Positions 1-9,626 of a stretch of DNA of 64,000 nucleotides are shown here, piece by piece (the stretch's first letter is position 1; each line of letters begins with the position of its first letter). The DNA comes from a bacterium. GTDB lineage: Bacteria > Bacillota > Bacilli > Lactobacillales > Streptococcaceae. The position numbers were made by a program, and so were the translations under genes. The notes beneath the pieces are model-generated. The model made no database searches. It was given only the letters and a program-made list of their open reading frames with translations, and had not been told where the DNA came from. The stretch covers positions 186,001 through 250,000 of the forward strand of contig CAJNBT010000001.1 of NCBI GenBank assembly GCA_905221085.1, in the 5' to 3' direction.

Positions 1-324
1 AAAGACCTTGAAGTCACTACAGTAGCGCGTGCGCAAGAAGCTCTTGATAAAAAAGAAACTTCAACCTTCTTTATCGGTCGCAAAACTTGCCCTTACTGCC
101 GTAAATTTGCTGGTACATTGTCAGGTGTCGTAGCTGAAACTAAAGCTCACATCTACTTCATCAATAGTGAAGAACCAAGCCAACTCAATGAGTTACAAGC
201 ATTCCGCTCACGCTACGGAATCCCAACTGTACCAGGCTTCGTTCACATTGCAGATGGACAAATCAATGTCCGTTGCGACTCTTCAATGTCAGCACAAGAA
301 ATCAAAGAATTCGCAGGATTGTAA
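1..324 (+). CDS. Thioredoxin-like family protein (5' end cut off by window)
   Basis: The reading frame is open from base 1 and ends at the TAA at 322-324, so the N-terminus lies outside the window. The visible 107 residues contain a CPYC redox motif encoded at 88-99, followed by a cis-proline region (GIPTVPGF), which is the thioredoxin fold pattern. The closest family is the small streptococcal thioredoxin-like proteins often labelled bacteriocin transport accessory protein. That label is historical, no bacteriocin gene is visible here, and the substrate is unknown. A strong terminator follows immediately. An internal TTG at 118 would remove the CPYC motif and is not the real start. Confidence 0.85.
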   Translation, partial: KDLEVTTVARAQEALDKKETSTFFIGRKTCPYCRKFAGTLSGVVAETKAHIYFINSEEPSQLNELQAFRSRYGIPTVPGFVHIADGQINVRCDSSMSAQEIKEFAGL

Positions 325-350
325 AAAAAACCACTCATCGAGTGGTTTTT
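324..350 (+). terminator. Rho-independent terminator of the thioredoxin-like gene
   Basis: Ten-base-pair stem AAAACCACTC / GAGTGGTTTT with the 3-nt loop ATC, ending in a T run. It starts at the stop codon. It may also work for the leftward K+ channel gene, because the stem begins with an A run. Confidence 0.9.
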
Positions 351-362
351 AAATGGTCAAAA

Positions 363-1136
363 TTACCTTTTTTCAATCAAATCTTGTATCATTCGATGTA
401 GTTCTTCTATCTTTTCAGATTGTTTCTCTATTAATATTCTCTGACTAGATAATTCATCTTGAAGTTTATCAAGTTTTATCTGTTCATCTGGATTATCTTT
501 TACAAAAAAGTTTGTCAAGGCACTCGTTAACATTCCTATTGTTCCAATACCGACAAGCATTAATAAGACAGCTAACCATTTACCAAAAATTGAAGTAGGA
601 ATAATATCCCCATAACCCACTGTCGTTACAGTTACAAGAGACCACCAAAGACTATCTGAGAAAGATTTTTCTTCAACAACGGATAAAATCGAACTCCCTA
701 GCAATACAATAAAGAAATTGAGATAAAGAATATAAAGTAAGCCATTTGTTCGTAAGAGTTTGCTTACTTTCTTTTCCAGCTTGCCAGTTAATCCAACGAT
801 TCTTAAAAGACGAGTCAGTTTCAGTAATTTTGTCAGCCTTGCTAGGCGAAAGATACGTCCTAATCGAAACACTGTAAAAATAGCATTTAAAGGCAGGATA
901 GCTAGCAGATCAAAGATATTTTCAATTATGAATCGCCATTTCCCTTTACTTAAAAAGAACCGCCAACCATAATCTACCACAAACACAAACCAAAGCAGTA
1001 AGTCAATAATACTGTATGGAGGATTGTCCAAATCGACCATCTCAGCAAATCCAAGCAAGACTAGAACAACAGATATCAACGCAAGTATGATAATCGTTGT
1101 ATCATAGTAATCCTTAAATAACCATTTTCTTTTCAC
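363..1136 (-). CDS. Voltage-gated-type potassium channel (6-TM ion transporter family)
   Basis: This 257-residue protein has the architecture of a single-subunit Kv-like channel. Hydrophobic segments lie near residues 14-32 and 42-56. An arginine/lysine-rich S4-like segment is at about 91-112 (RLGRIFRLARLTKLLKLTRLLR), followed by S5, a pore loop with the K+ selectivity filter TVGYGD at about 172-177, and S6. The C-terminus (about 215-257) is charged and heptad-like, probably a tetramerising coiled coil. It acts in the membrane, presumably as a homotetramer. It is separated from walJ by the walJ terminator, so it is probably transcribed on its own. Physiological role in streptococci is not established. 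Confidence 0.88.
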   Translation of the reverse strand: MKRKWLFKDYYDTTIIILALISVVLVLLGFAEMVDLDNPPYSIIDLLLWFVFVVDYGWRFFLSKGKWRFIIENIFDLLAILPLNAIFTVFRLGRIFRLARLTKLLKLTRLLRIVGLTGKLEKKVSKLLRTNGLLYILYLNFFIVLLGSSILSVVEEKSFSDSLWWSLVTVTTVGYGDIIPTSIFGKWLAVLLMLVGIGTIGMLTSALTNFFVKDNPDEQIKLDKLQDELSSQRILIEKQSEKIEELHRMIQDLIEKR

Positions 1137-1193
1137 ACTACTTCTCCTATATCATTTGTAAATATTATACCACACCAAATCTCTACTAGATAT

Positions 1194-1224
1194 ATAAAAA
1201 AAGAACACCTTCTCAGCGTTCTTT
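1194..1224 (-). terminator. Terminator of the walRKJ operon
   Basis: Read on the minus strand, AAGAACGC (1216-1223) pairs with GTGTTCTT (1201-1208) and is followed by a run of seven T. It sits directly behind the walJ stop codon. Confidence 0.85.
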
Positions 1225-2034
1225 CTATATATCTGTCAATGGTGTTGCGGTATCTGGTGAGGTATCATATACCTTAAAGTCTACTCCTACACCTAAATCC
1301 GCTTGTGCTAGCTGATTGACCATAGTCATATGAGCCAATTCCTTGATATTGTTTTCCTTAGATAAATGCCCAAGGTAAATCTTCTTAGTACGATTTCCTA
1401 GCGTCCGAATCATAGCTTCAGCACCGTCCTCATTAGAAAGGTGACCAAGATCTGATAGGATTCGTTGTTTGAGTCGCCAAGCGTAAGAACCTGCTCGCAA
1501 AATCTCTACATCATGATTGGACTCGATGAGATAGCCATCCGCATTCTCGACAATCCCTGCCATACGGTCACTAACATAACCTGTATCTGTCAAAAGGACA
1601 AAACTCTTATCATCCTTCATAAAGCGATAGAACTGCGGTGCGACTGCATCATGGCTCACACCAAAACTCTCGATGTCGATATCTCCAAAGGTTTTGGTTT
1701 TGCCCATTTCAAAGATATGCTTTTGCGAAGAATCCACCTTGCCAAGATACTTGCTATTTTCCATAGCCTGCCAAGTCTTTTCATTGGCATACAAATCCAT
1801 ACCATACTTGCGAGCCAAAACACCCACTCCATGGATATGGTCTGAATGCTCATGCGTAATCAAGATAGCATCCAGATCTTCTGGCTTACGATTAATTTCA
1901 GCAAGTAGGCTGGTAATTTTCTTACCAGACAATCCTGCATCCACTAAAAACTTCTTTTTTGGGGTTTCCAGATAAAATGAATTTCCACTGGAACCCGACG
2001 CTAAAATACTGTATTTAAAGCCTGTTTCACTCAT
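1225..2034 (-). CDS. walJ: MBL-fold metallohydrolase WalJ/VicX
   Basis: This 269-residue metallo-beta-lactamase-fold protein carries the metal-binding HEHSDH motif at residues 61-66, with further ligands later (LTDTGYVSD, YLGHLS). It is the third gene of the walR-walK-walJ operon, separated from the walK stop by one base, which implies translational coupling. WalJ/YycJ/VicX proteins are predicted exonucleases or nucleases linked to DNA replication/repair timing; the exact substrate is unresolved. Identification is firm from motif plus operon position. Confidence 0.93.
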   Translation of the reverse strand: MSETGFKYSILASGSSGNSFYLETPKKKFLVDAGLSGKKITSLLAEINRKPEDLDAILITHEHSDHIHGVGVLARKYGMDLYANEKTWQAMENSKYLGKVDSSQKHIFEMGKTKTFGDIDIESFGVSHDAVAPQFYRFMKDDKSFVLLTDTGYVSDRMAGIVENADGYLIESNHDVEILRAGSYAWRLKQRILSDLGHLSNEDGAEAMIRTLGNRTKKIYLGHLSKENNIKELAHMTMVNQLAQADLGVGVDFKVYDTSPDTATPLTDI

Positions 2035-2035
2035 T

Positions 2036-3385
2036 CTAGTCTTCTACTTCATCCTCCCATACTTCTTCTTTCACTGCATCCTTATCATAAGGGAGCACAA
2101 TGGTGAAGGTTGATCCCTTACCGTATTCACTCTTAGCCCAAATAAAGCCCTCATGTTGTTTGACAATTTCTTTAGCAATAGCTAGACCTAGCCCAGTTCC
2201 ACCTTGGGCACGACTTCTAGCACGGTCAACGCGATAGAAACGGTCAAAGATACGAGGTAAATCCTGCTTAGGAATACCCAATCCTTGGTCTGAGATAGAT
2301 AAAATCATCTGATCATCAGTCGTCTTCATGGTCACTGTGATTTTCCCACCATCTGGAGAATACTTGATAGCATTGTTGAGAATATTGTCAATCACCTGTG
2401 TCATCTTGTCTGTATCGATCTCTATCCAGACTGAAGTAATCGGATAATCCCTTACCAAATCATATTTCTTCTCTTCATCTGGTCCCCTCATCTTATCAAA
2501 ACGGTTAAGAATAAAGGTAATAAAAGCAGTGAAATTAATCATCTCTACATCCAAATGACTGGTTGCATTATCAATACGTGAAAGATGGAGAAGGTCTGTC
2601 ACCATCCGCATCATACGGTTAGTTTCGTCTAGAGAAACCTTGATAAAGTCTGGTGCGACAGGTTCTGATAAGGCTCCTTCATCCAGGGCTTCAAGATAAG
2701 ATTTCACACTAGTTAAAGGAGTACGTAGCTCATGACTAACGTTGGAAACAAAAAGCCTCCGTTCGCGCTCTTCCTTCTCCTGCTCCGTCGTATCGTGTAA
2801 AACAGCAACCAAACCAGAGATAAAGCCAGACTCACGACGGATCAAAGCAAAACGTACACGAAGACTCAGATATTCACCATTACCATCCTGAGAATCAATC
2901 ATAAGCTCAGGAATCTGGGTGATCAAATCGCGAAGTTCATACTCATCTTCAATCTTAAGCAATTCTAAAATACTTTTATTAAGAACATCTTCTTTCTGAA
3001 CACCTAGCTGTTTCTTAGCCATGTCATTAATCATGGTAATCTTGCCACGACGATTGGTCGCAAGGACTCCGTCCGTCATGTAAGAGAGGATACTATGCAA
3101 CCGTTTACTCTCTTGTTCCAAATTTTCTTGAGTCAAGCGGATTACTTCTGATAAATCATTGAGATTATTAGTAATATTAGTAATTTCAGAGCTTCCCTGC
3201 ATATCTAATACCTGAGAATAATCTCCTGCAATCAGGTCTTTTACCTTTTGATTGATTTTCTTCAACCGAATATTATCCCGACGATTTTCTAGTAAAAGCA
3301 AGGTCACGACTAAAATAAAGCCAAGTAGAATGAGGACAAAGATAAAATCACTAGTTAAAACTGTGTCTTTAATTAGTTTAATCAT
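2036..3385 (-). CDS. walK: Sensor histidine kinase WalK/VicK
   Basis: This 449-residue kinase has a single N-terminal transmembrane segment (about 13-32) and almost nothing outside the membrane, which is the streptococcal form. It continues with a HAMP region (about 33-90), a PAS domain (about 92-200), the HisKA phospho-acceptor H218 in [11 protein letters not shown], and HATPase motifs ([30 protein letters not shown]). It phosphorylates WalR to control peptidoglycan hydrolase and cell-surface genes. Its start overlaps the walR stop by 8 bp, indicating coupled translation. Confidence 0.96.
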   Translation of the reverse strand: MIKLIKDTVLTSDFIFVLILLGFILVVTLLLLENRRDNIRLKKINQKVKDLIAGDYSQVLDMQGSSEITNITNNLNDLSEVIRLTQENLEQESKRLHSILSYMTDGVLATNRRGKITMINDMAKKQLGVQKEDVLNKSILELLKIEDEYELRDLITQIPELMIDSQDGNGEYLSLRVRFALIRRESGFISGLVAVLHDTTEQEKEERERRLFVSNVSHELRTPLTSVKSYLEALDEGALSEPVAPDFIKVSLDETNRMMRMVTDLLHLSRIDNATSHLDVEMINFTAFITFILNRFDKMRGPDEEKKYDLVRDYPITSVWIEIDTDKMTQVIDNILNNAIKYSPDGGKITVTMKTTDDQMILSISDQGLGIPKQDLPRIFDRFYRVDRARSRAQGGTGLGLAIAKEIVKQHEGFIWAKSEYGKGSTFTIVLPYDKDAVKEEVWEDEVED

Positions 3386-4082
3386 TATTTCTCATATAAT
3401 AACCAACACCACGACGTGTTAGAATATACTCTGGACGACTTGGTGTGTCTTCAATCTTCTCACGCAAACGTCTGATAGTTACGTCAACTGTTCGAACGTC
3501 TCCGAAATAGTCGTAACCCCAGACCGTTTCAAGCAAGTGTTCGCGTGTAATCACTTGACCGATATGAGAAGCCAAGTGGTACAAGAGTTCAAATTCACGA
3601 TGGGTTAAATCTAGTTCTTCACCATATTTTTTAGCCACGTAGGCATCTGGTACAATTTCTAAATCCCCAATTTGGATAGGCTGAGGTTTGCTATCTGCTT
3701 CCTGCTCATCTACTGGTATAGGTTGAGAACGACGAAGAAGAGCTTTAACACGCGCCTGCAACTCACGATTTGAGAAGGGTTTGGTCACATAGTCATCTGC
3801 TCCAAGTTCTAAACCGATAACCTTATCAAATTCACTGTCTTTAGCCGACAGCATGATAATAGGCACACTACTTGTCTTGCGAATAGCCTTCGCAACTTCT
3901 AAACCATCAATTTCTGGAAGCATCAAATCCAGAATGATAATATCTGGTTGCTCTGCTTCATATTGATCTAACGCTTCACGACCATTAAAAGCAGTTACAA
4001 CTTCGTAACCTTCCTTGGTCATATTAAACTTAATAATATCCGAGATTGGTTTTTCATCATCTACAATTAATATTTTTTTCAT
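3378..4082 (-). CDS. walR: Response regulator WalR/VicR (OmpR family)
   Basis: This 234-residue regulator has a receiver domain with acidic pocket D8/D9, phospho-acceptor D52 ([10 protein letters not shown]) and a conserved lysine (TKPF), joined to a winged-helix DNA-binding domain ([16 protein letters not shown]). I chose the ATG at 4082 ([10 protein letters not shown]), preceded by AAAGGTGAAC, over a 14-codon upstream extension that has no family support. It is the essential regulator of cell-wall homeostasis in Firmicutes. It is first in the operon, behind an extended -10 promoter at 4104-4109. Confidence 0.97.
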   Translation of the reverse strand: MKKILIVDDEKPISDIIKFNMTKEGYEVVTAFNGREALDQYEAEQPDIIILDLMLPEIDGLEVAKAIRKTSSVPIIMLSAKDSEFDKVIGLELGADDYVTKPFSNRELQARVKALLRRSQPIPVDEQEADSKPQPIQIGDLEIVPDAYVAKKYGEELDLTHREFELLYHLASHIGQVITREHLLETVWGYDYFGDVRTVDVTIRRLREKIEDTPSRPEYILTRRGVGYYMRNND

Positions 4083-4103
4083 ATGTTCACCTTTTTCTCT
4101 ACT

Positions 4104-4109
4104 ATTATA
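4104..4109 (-). promoter_or_regulatory. Extended -10 element of the walRKJ promoter
   Basis: On the minus strand the sequence TTGGTATAAT occurs 22 bp before the walR ATG, an extended -10 (TGnTATAAT). The -35 is weak (TTGTGT-like near 4129-4134). The promoter overlaps the 3' end of mutY. Confidence 0.7.
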
Positions 4110-4137
4110 CCAAAAAAATAGCAAGAAGACACAATAG

Positions 4138-5313
4138 CTATTCTTTGCTATTGTCTAAGTTGACTTTTGCATAAGCCTGCCAGATTTTTTGTTGGGGTTT
4201 GGCAAGTGGATAATTCTTAAACTCTTCTGGTGAAAGCCAGCGAACTTCCCTATCTGAAAAATCATGGAAATCACTCACCTGACCTGCTACAATTTGAACA
4301 TGCCACTTGCGATGGCTAAAGACATGCTTGACAGTCTCAAAATAAACTTCAAGCCAATCAACTTCTAAGTCATAGTCCTGCTGGAAACTCTCTTCTGGAC
4401 TTGGACCAAAGTTCACGTTTTCTTCCGCAACCTGATGGAAGAGGTCAAACTGCTCCTCTTGCGGAAACTCATCTACTTCTATCAAGGGAAAATGCCAAAA
4501 TCCTGCCAACAACTTTTCACTTTCATTTTTTTCAAGTAAAAATTGCCCCTGAGCATTTTTCACAACTAAGGCTTTTAGATAAATGGGAACTGGCTTTTTC
4601 TTGGGAGCCTTAATTGGATAACGGTCCATGGTGCCATTCTGATATGCCGCACTAAAGTCCTTCACTGGACTCTCTTCTGGCCTAGGATTTACAGGAGCCT
4701 CAATATCTGAACCCAAGTCCATCAAGGCTTGATTAAAGTCTCCTGGCCGTTCGGGATCAATCAGGATTTCCATCATTGCCTGAAAAATTTTTCGATTACT
4801 TGGAATTCCAATATCGTGGTTGACTTCAAACAGACGGGCCAGCACTCGCATAACATTACCATCTACAGCTGGTTCAGGCAAGTTAAAAGCAATACTGGAA
4901 ATGGCTCCTGCAGTGTAAGGACCAATTCCTTTCAAACTGGAAATTCCTTCATAGGTGTTTGGAAATTGGCCACCAAAGTCAGTCATAATCTGCTGGGCCG
5001 CAGCCTGCATATTGCGTACTCGAGAATAATATCCCAGTCCCTCCCAAGCCTTCAACAAACCTTCTTCAGGTGCAGTTGCCAAACTTTCCACTGTCGGAAA
5101 CCATTCCAAGAATCGTTTATAATAGGGAATAACCGTATCCACCCTGGTCTGCTGGAGCATGATTTCAGACACCCAGATATGATAAGGATTTTTACTTCTG
5201 CGCCACGGTAAATCTCTTTTGTTTTCATCATACCAACTGAGAAGTTTCTCACGGAAAGAAATGATCTTTTCCTCCGACCACATGACGATACCGTATTCTT
5301 TCAAATCTAACAT
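4138..5313 (-). CDS. mutY: A/G-specific adenine glycosylase MutY, lacking the iron-sulfur cysteines
   Basis: This 391-residue base-excision repair enzyme removes adenine mispaired with 8-oxoguanine. The catalytic glutamate E50 ([10 protein letters not shown]), the helix-hairpin-helix [10 protein letters not shown] (about 129-138), the catalytic aspartate D151 ([11 protein letters not shown]) and a C-terminal NUDIX-like 8-oxoG recognition domain (about 240-380, FSHRKWH) are present. The four cysteines that normally hold a [4Fe-4S] cluster after the catalytic domain are absent, and the whole protein contains no cysteine. Clusterless MutY proteins are known in some lactic acid bacteria. The gene lies directly upstream of walR with its own transcription. 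Confidence 0.93.
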   Translation of the reverse strand: MLDLKEYGIVMWSEEKIISFREKLLSWYDENKRDLPWRRSKNPYHIWVSEIMLQQTRVDTVIPYYKRFLEWFPTVESLATAPEEGLLKAWEGLGYYSRVRNMQAAAQQIMTDFGGQFPNTYEGISSLKGIGPYTAGAISSIAFNLPEPAVDGNVMRVLARLFEVNHDIGIPSNRKIFQAMMEILIDPERPGDFNQALMDLGSDIEAPVNPRPEESPVKDFSAAYQNGTMDRYPIKAPKKKPVPIYLKALVVKNAQGQFLLEKNESEKLLAGFWHFPLIEVDEFPQEEQFDLFHQVAEENVNFGPSPEESFQQDYDLEVDWLEVYFETVKHVFSHRKWHVQIVAGQVSDFHDFSDREVRWLSPEEFKNYPLAKPQQKIWQAYAKVNLDNSKE

Positions 5314-5362
5314 ATATCTAGTATAACACAGAAGATTCTAACTGTCCTTCTCCTAGTATTAA

Positions 5363-5464
5363 TACTCTTCGAAAATCTCTTCAAACCACGTCCACGTCGC
5401 CTTGCCGTACTCAAGTACAGCCTGCGGCTAGTTTCCTAGTTTGCTCTTTGATTTTCATTGAGTA
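5363..5464 (+). repeat. BOX element, boxA-boxC form (no boxB)
   Basis: 102 bp bounded by TACTCTTCGAAAATC on the left and GATTTTCATTGAGTA on the right. The left half ends in the boxA core (GTCGCCTTGCCGTA), the reverse complement of the sequence targeted by BOX typing of pneumococci. The right half (GCGGCTAG..CTAGTTTGCTC) is boxC. No boxB module lies between. BOX elements are short non-coding repeats of pneumococci and close relatives that can influence nearby expression. This copy lies between the mutY start and the pta terminator. Confidence 0.85.
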
Positions 5465-5494
5465 TAAAAAGCCTCTTCCCAGAGGAAAGAGGAC
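5465..5494 (-). terminator. Terminator of pta
   Basis: On the minus strand CCTCTTTCC (84-92 of this hundred) pairs with GGGAAGAGG, loop TCT, followed by CTTTTTAT. It starts a few bases after the pta stop and abuts the BOX element. Confidence 0.88.
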
Positions 5495-5500
5495 TAAATC

Positions 5501-6475
5501 TTATTGATGAATAGCTTGAGCTGCTGTGATAAGAGTCAAATTGTAAACATCTTCTGCACTACATCCACGTGAAAGATCATTAACTGGCTTATTCAAACCT
5601 TGTAAAACAGGTCCCACAGCTGAGAAACCACCGAGACGTTCTGCAATCTTGTAACCGATATTTCCAGCTTCGATACTTGGGAAAATAAATACAGTTGCTT
5701 GTCCAGCCACTTTACTTCCTGGAGCTTTTAAAGCTGCCGTTTCAGGGTGGAAGGCAGCGTCAAATTGCAATTCCCCATCTATTTCAAGATCTGGGCGTAG
5801 TTCGTGCGCACGTTGTGTAGCTGCTACTACCTTATCAACGTTCTCACCAAAACCAGAACCTTTACTTGAGTAGCTCAACATAGCAATTTTTGGTTCTATA
5901 CCAAACATTTTCGCAGTGATTGCTGAATTAATCGCAATTTCAGCCAAGGCATCTGCATCAGGATTGATATTGATAGCACAGTCACCAAATAGGTAACGTT
6001 CTGAACCACGAGTCATTAGGAAGGCACCTGAAGTACGAGTAACATTAGGACGAGTTTTAATGATTTGAAGGGCTGGACGAACTGTTGCAGCAGTTGAGTG
6101 AAGTGCACCTGAAACCATACCGTCAACCAAGCCCATATATACTAGCATTACACCAAAGTAGTTAACGTCTTCACGTAAGAGTCTAGTAGCTTCTTCTTCT
6201 GATATCTTACCGTTTCGACGTTCAACGAGCGCAGCAACCATTTCGTCAAACTTAGTGTAGTGGTCAGGGTCGATGACTTCATAACCCTCGTGAATCCCTT
6301 CAATTTCAAGGTAAATTTTAATTTTTTCTGGTTTACCAAGCAAGACTGGAATAACATCTGTTTCTTTTACCAAGCGTTTCGTAGCTTGAAGAATACGAGG
6401 TTCTTTTCCTTCAGGTAGAACGATGCGAACATTTTTACCAACTAGGTTGGCTCTTAGACTTTCAAAAACTTCCAT
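5501..6475 (-). CDS. pta: Phosphate acetyltransferase
   Basis: This 324-residue enzyme interconverts acetyl-CoA and acetyl phosphate and, with acetate kinase, yields ATP in mixed-acid fermentation and from pyruvate-oxidase-derived acetyl phosphate. Family hallmarks include VRIVLPEGKEPRILQA at the N-terminus, the active-site region GALHSTAATVRPALQII, and the C-terminal IFPSIEAGNIGYKIAERLGG. Length matches the short Gram-positive Pta type. It starts 42 bp after the rluD-like gene; an ATTATA-complement -10 at 6500-6505 suggests its own promoter. An AAAGGAG site precedes the ATG. Confidence 0.97.
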   Translation of the reverse strand: MEVFESLRANLVGKNVRIVLPEGKEPRILQATKRLVKETDVIPVLLGKPEKIKIYLEIEGIHEGYEVIDPDHYTKFDEMVAALVERRNGKISEEEATRLLREDVNYFGVMLVYMGLVDGMVSGALHSTAATVRPALQIIKTRPNVTRTSGAFLMTRGSERYLFGDCAININPDADALAEIAINSAITAKMFGIEPKIAMLSYSSKGSGFGENVDKVVAATQRAHELRPDLEIDGELQFDAAFHPETAALKAPGSKVAGQATVFIFPSIEAGNIGYKIAERLGGFSAVGPVLQGLNKPVNDLSRGCSAEDVYNLTLITAAQAIHQ

Positions 6476-6517
6476 GAGTTTTCTCCTTTAAAATAATAAA
6501 TTATACTCTAATATGTT

Positions 6518-7414
6518 TTATTGAGTATTAGTTGATAACTGTTTAATAAGGTTACTGAAATCATCCGGCAAGGGACTTGATAACTTCAAGTCTTGCTCTA
6601 AAAATGGATGATAAAAGGATAGGTAATGGCAATGCAGGGCCTGACGTTGAATACCATCTTCCAGACTACCACCATACAAATCATCTCCCAGCAAAGGAAA
6701 ACCGATATAAGAAAAATGGACTCGGATTTGGTGGGTTCGACCAGTATGCAGGTGAATATCGACCAAGTGAATATTTCCATAAGAAGCTACAATCTTGTAA
6801 GAAGTATGGGCATACTTTCCGCCTTTAGCCACTCGTCTGGTAATAATAGAGTCTTCATCACGCGCAATAGGAGCAATAATTTCACCCTCTGGCTCCAAGT
6901 ATCCATCACCTTTAACCAAAGCAAAATAACGTTTTTCAATGGACTTTTTCTGCAACTGCTTGTCTAATCGTGCATGGGCATAGCCATGTTTTGCAAAGAG
7001 CATCAAGCCAGAAGTGTCCCTATCAAGTCGAGTCACAATGTGAACCTGCTGATTTTCATAGTTTTGCTTGACATAGTAACCCTTGATAAAATTGGCAATG
7101 GTATTGGAGTGATTGACACTAGGAATAGAAGCCACTCCATAGGGTTTATTCAAAACTAGAAAATGGTCATCCTCATAGAGAATATCCAATGGGCGCTCGA
7201 TAGCTTCTAGAGTTTCAAAGCCTTCCTCAGCGGGAATATCAATGATAACTCGGTCTCCAATATCCAATAGATAAGTTGCATTTTGCGGTTGGTCATTGAC
7301 CAGAATAGCTCCGCCTCGAAACTTAATCTTGGCCAGAAGTCCCTTAGAAACCTCGTGCTTTTTCAAAAAAGTCTTAACCTTGACATGCTCATCTGCGATA
7401 AATTCAAACCTCAT
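6518..7414 (-). CDS. RluD-family 23S rRNA/tRNA pseudouridine synthase
   Basis: This 298-residue protein has an N-terminal S4-like RNA-binding region (about 14-70) and the RluA/RluD catalytic domain with the signature [21 protein letters not shown] (catalytic aspartate in RLDRDTSG). Later come the conserved [25 protein letters not shown] residues. It isomerises uridine to pseudouridine in RNA; the exact target cannot be read from the sequence. It overlaps the end of nadK by 4 bp and is the last gene of the relQ-nadK-rluD-like operon, an arrangement conserved in streptococci. Confidence 0.92.
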   Translation of the reverse strand: MRFEFIADEHVKVKTFLKKHEVSKGLLAKIKFRGGAILVNDQPQNATYLLDIGDRVIIDIPAEEGFETLEAIERPLDILYEDDHFLVLNKPYGVASIPSVNHSNTIANFIKGYYVKQNYENQQVHIVTRLDRDTSGLMLFAKHGYAHARLDKQLQKKSIEKRYFALVKGDGYLEPEGEIIAPIARDEDSIITRRVAKGGKYAHTSYKIVASYGNIHLVDIHLHTGRTHQIRVHFSYIGFPLLGDDLYGGSLEDGIQRQALHCHYLSFYHPFLEQDLKLSSPLPDDFSNLIKQLSTNTQ

Positions 7415-8229
7415 TCATCCACCTCGCCAATAAAAGCATCCTTAACACGATTCCAGAAACTAGTATGGCTAGGTGATGCGACAAAGTGAATCTTATGATG
7501 GTCGATTTGATACTCAATTCGCTCAATATTGCGGAAGGAATAAACGCTATTGTCAACCGAAATGGTATGGTAATCGTTTCTCGTTGGAATGAGTTCAATC
7601 TTATCCTTCTTAGGCACAATAATAGATGAACCCAGGGTTCGATAAACACGATTGTTAAGGCTGGCAATTTCTGTCAACTGCAGAGCTTCAATGGTAGGGT
7701 GTAAAACAGCTCCACCAAGAGACTTGTTATAGGCTGTACTACCAGTCGGTGTCGAAACTGTTAGACCGTCTCCACGAAAACGTTCAAAGGGGACACCATT
7801 GATTACAATATCTGCTACCATTGTTCGATCCGACCTTCGGATACTAGCTTCATTTAGTGCTCTGAAAATCTTCACTTCACCATTTTCAAGAAAGACCTTT
7901 ACATTCAGAACAGGGTATGATACCCTTGCTCCAGTATCTAGCTGCAAATTAGTCACTAGCTTGTCCAACTCAAAATCACGATAGTCTGTATAGAAGCCCA
8001 AATGTCCAGTATGAACTCCGATAAAGCGGACCTTATCAAGTTGATTTTCGTACTTATGAAAAGCCGACAAGAGCATGCCATCCCCACCAATGGAAATAAC
8101 GATATCTGGATTAGTATCATTGAGTATAAACTGATTTCTCTTCAAACGATCTCGCAATTCATACAAAACCCTTTGACTCTGCGGTTTCCTATTTGCTATC
8201 AGGTCAATTCGTTTACCTGTATTCTTCAT
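7411..8229 (-). CDS. nadK: NAD kinase
   Basis: This 272-residue enzyme phosphorylates NAD to NADP. The diagnostic GGDGM motif ([12 protein letters not shown]), the NE-SIRRSDR region and the C-terminal [19 protein letters not shown] motif are all present. I chose the ATG at 8229 ([10 protein letters not shown]), in line with the family length; a GTG four codons upstream is possible. Neither has a strong Shine-Dalgarno site, and the start lies inside the relQ coding end (17-bp overlap), so translational coupling is likely. The link with relQ places NADP supply and the stringent alarmone in one transcript. Confidence 0.95.
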   Translation of the reverse strand: MKNTGKRIDLIANRKPQSQRVLYELRDRLKRNQFILNDTNPDIVISIGGDGMLLSAFHKYENQLDKVRFIGVHTGHLGFYTDYRDFELDKLVTNLQLDTGARVSYPVLNVKVFLENGEVKIFRALNEASIRRSDRTMVADIVINGVPFERFRGDGLTVSTPTGSTAYNKSLGGAVLHPTIEALQLTEIASLNNRVYRTLGSSIIVPKKDKIELIPTRNDYHTISVDNSVYSFRNIERIEYQIDHHKIHFVASPSHTSFWNRVKDAFIGEVDE

Positions 8230-8884
8230 CTGTATCGTCACTGTTTCCTACACCATCATTTAATTTTCTACTCAAAGGATCAAAAAGTGCCTGGGCTTCT
8301 TGGATATCATCACGAATTTTACCCATTTCTTCATCCAACTGATGGGCAATTTTGGCAGTAATTTCCAGTCGCTTCTTAATCTCCTCTGGGAAATCCCCTT
8401 GGTACTTGTAGTTGAGAGAATGTTCTATCGTTGCCCAGAAATTCATGGCCAAAGTACGAATTTGAATTTCTGCTAAAATGGTCTTGGCTCCATTGATGGT
8501 GTCAACCATATATTCTACTACCACATGATAGGAACGGTAGCCTGAAGCCTTTCGATGAGTAATGTAATCTCGCTCCTGTACGATCCGCATATCCTGACGT
8601 TTGCGCAAAATTTCCACTACTTCCTTAACGTCATCTACAAACTGGACCATCACACGCAAACCAGCAATATCCTGTAAATCGTGTTCTAATGTCGCATAAG
8701 TAATACCACGTCGAGCCATTTTTTCCTTGATACTTTCAATTGGCTTGACTCGACCAGTAACAAACTCAATCGGAGAATGCTTATTTTGCTTGCGATATTG
8801 CTTACGAATACCACGAAGTTTAATTTTTAACTCACCAACAGCTTGAATGTAAGGATCTAGAAATTCTTCCCATTCTAAGGTCAT
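8213..8884 (-). CDS. relQ: Small alarmone synthetase RelQ (GTP pyrophosphokinase)
   Basis: This 223-residue synthetase-only enzyme makes (p)ppGpp from GTP/GDP and ATP. Motifs visible are [18 protein letters not shown], the substrate-binding [19 protein letters not shown] and the G-loop region [23 protein letters not shown]. There is no hydrolase (HD), TGS or ACT domain, so it is a RelQ-type protein rather than Rel. It leads the relQ-nadK-rluD-like operon. An extended -10 (TATGGTATAAT on the minus strand) lies at 8966-8971, about 80 bp before the start. Confidence 0.95.
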   Translation of the reverse strand: MTLEWEEFLDPYIQAVGELKIKLRGIRKQYRKQNKHSPIEFVTGRVKPIESIKEKMARRGITYATLEHDLQDIAGLRVMVQFVDDVKEVVEILRKRQDMRIVQERDYITHRKASGYRSYHVVVEYMVDTINGAKTILAEIQIRTLAMNFWATIEHSLNYKYQGDFPEEIKKRLEITAKIAHQLDEEMGKIRDDIQEAQALFDPLSRKLNDGVGNSDDTDEEYR

Positions 8885-8965
8885 ATATTCTCCCTTGTTC
8901 TCATATTATCCTTTAAAAATATCTTTGATTTTTTCTCCAGATTCATATACAATAAATACAAAGCT

Positions 8966-8971
8966 ATTATA
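8966..8971 (-). promoter_or_regulatory. Extended -10 of the relQ operon
   Basis: Minus-strand TATGGTATAATAG, an extended -10. It lies within the 127-bp gap between the divergent relQ and CYTH genes. No clear -35 is visible. Confidence 0.6.
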
Positions 8972-9011
8972 CCATAAATCCGCTTTCATAGATAAAGAAA
9001 AGGTAAGAAAA

Positions 9012-9581
9012 TTGAAACATTTAGAAATTGAATTGAAAACACTATTAAAAAAAGATGAATACAATCGTCTAAAAGAGCAGTTCACAGGTGTTACCCCTGT
9101 TCTTCAAAAAAATTACTACATCGACACGCCTGATTTTGAACTTAGAGAAAAGAAAGTTGCTATGCGTATTCGAACCTTTGAAGACTGGGCGGAATTGACA
9201 CTCAAAGTCCCGCAAAGTGTTGGAAATATGGAGTACAACCAAAAATTGCAGCTAAAAGATGCTGAAGATTATCTGAGCAAGGAAAATCTTACTCAAGGGC
9301 TTGTGCTAGATGAATTAGCAAAACATGATATCCAAAGTAAAAAATGGCAAGTACTTGGTTGTCTAACAACGCTTCGCTATGAAATGAAAACAGCTATTGG
9401 CCTCATGGCACTAGATGAGAGTCAGTATTTTGATATTATAGATTACGAATTGGAGCTCGAAGTGGAAGATCATGAGCAAGGCAAACAGGATTTCCAACAA
9501 TTTTTAGAGAAAAATCAGATTTCTTATCAAAAAGCTCCTTCAAAATTGGTTCGATTTATCAAAAGCATGAAAAATAGCTGA
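9012..9581 (+). CDS. CYTH-domain protein (triphosphate tunnel metalloenzyme family)
   Basis: This 189-residue protein begins with the CYTH signature EIELKTLL and continues with the alternating charged strands of a triphosphate tunnel (KNYYIDTPDFELREKKVAMRIR, WAELTLKVPQ, DYELELEVED). Such enzymes bind triphosphate-containing substrates with divalent metal; candidates are inorganic triphosphatase or thiamine-triphosphatase-like activity. I place the start at the TTG at 9012, which has AAAGG upstream and puts the signature at the N-terminus; the 39 codons upstream in frame are AT-rich intergenic DNA. It is divergent from relQ. Family call is solid; substrate is unknown. Confidence 0.88.
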   Translation: MKHLEIELKTLLKKDEYNRLKEQFTGVTPVLQKNYYIDTPDFELREKKVAMRIRTFEDWAELTLKVPQSVGNMEYNQKLQLKDAEDYLSKENLTQGLVLDELAKHDIQSKKWQVLGCLTTLRYEMKTAIGLMALDESQYFDIIDYELELEVEDHEQGKQDFQQFLEKNQISYQKAPSKLVRFIKSMKNS

Positions 9582-9600
9582 AATAATCTCCATTTTTTGG

Positions 9601-9606
9601 TAAAAT
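9601..9606 (+). promoter_or_regulatory. Extended -10 upstream of prs
   Basis: TTTTGGTAAAATAG immediately follows the CYTH stop codon and fits an extended -10 (TGnTAAAAT). It would start a transcript around 9613, giving prs an untranslated leader of about 85 nt that contains the hairpin at 9627-9670. Confidence 0.6.
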
Positions 9607-9626
9607 AGAAGAGATAAAAATACACG

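Noticed and set aside
4729-5211. 160-codon open frame opposite mutY
   Set aside because: Shadow of mutY; no family resemblance and no start signal.
5363-5464. First reading as a RUP element
   Set aside because: The inner sequence contains the boxA core used in BOX typing and the boxC end, so BOX is the better call.
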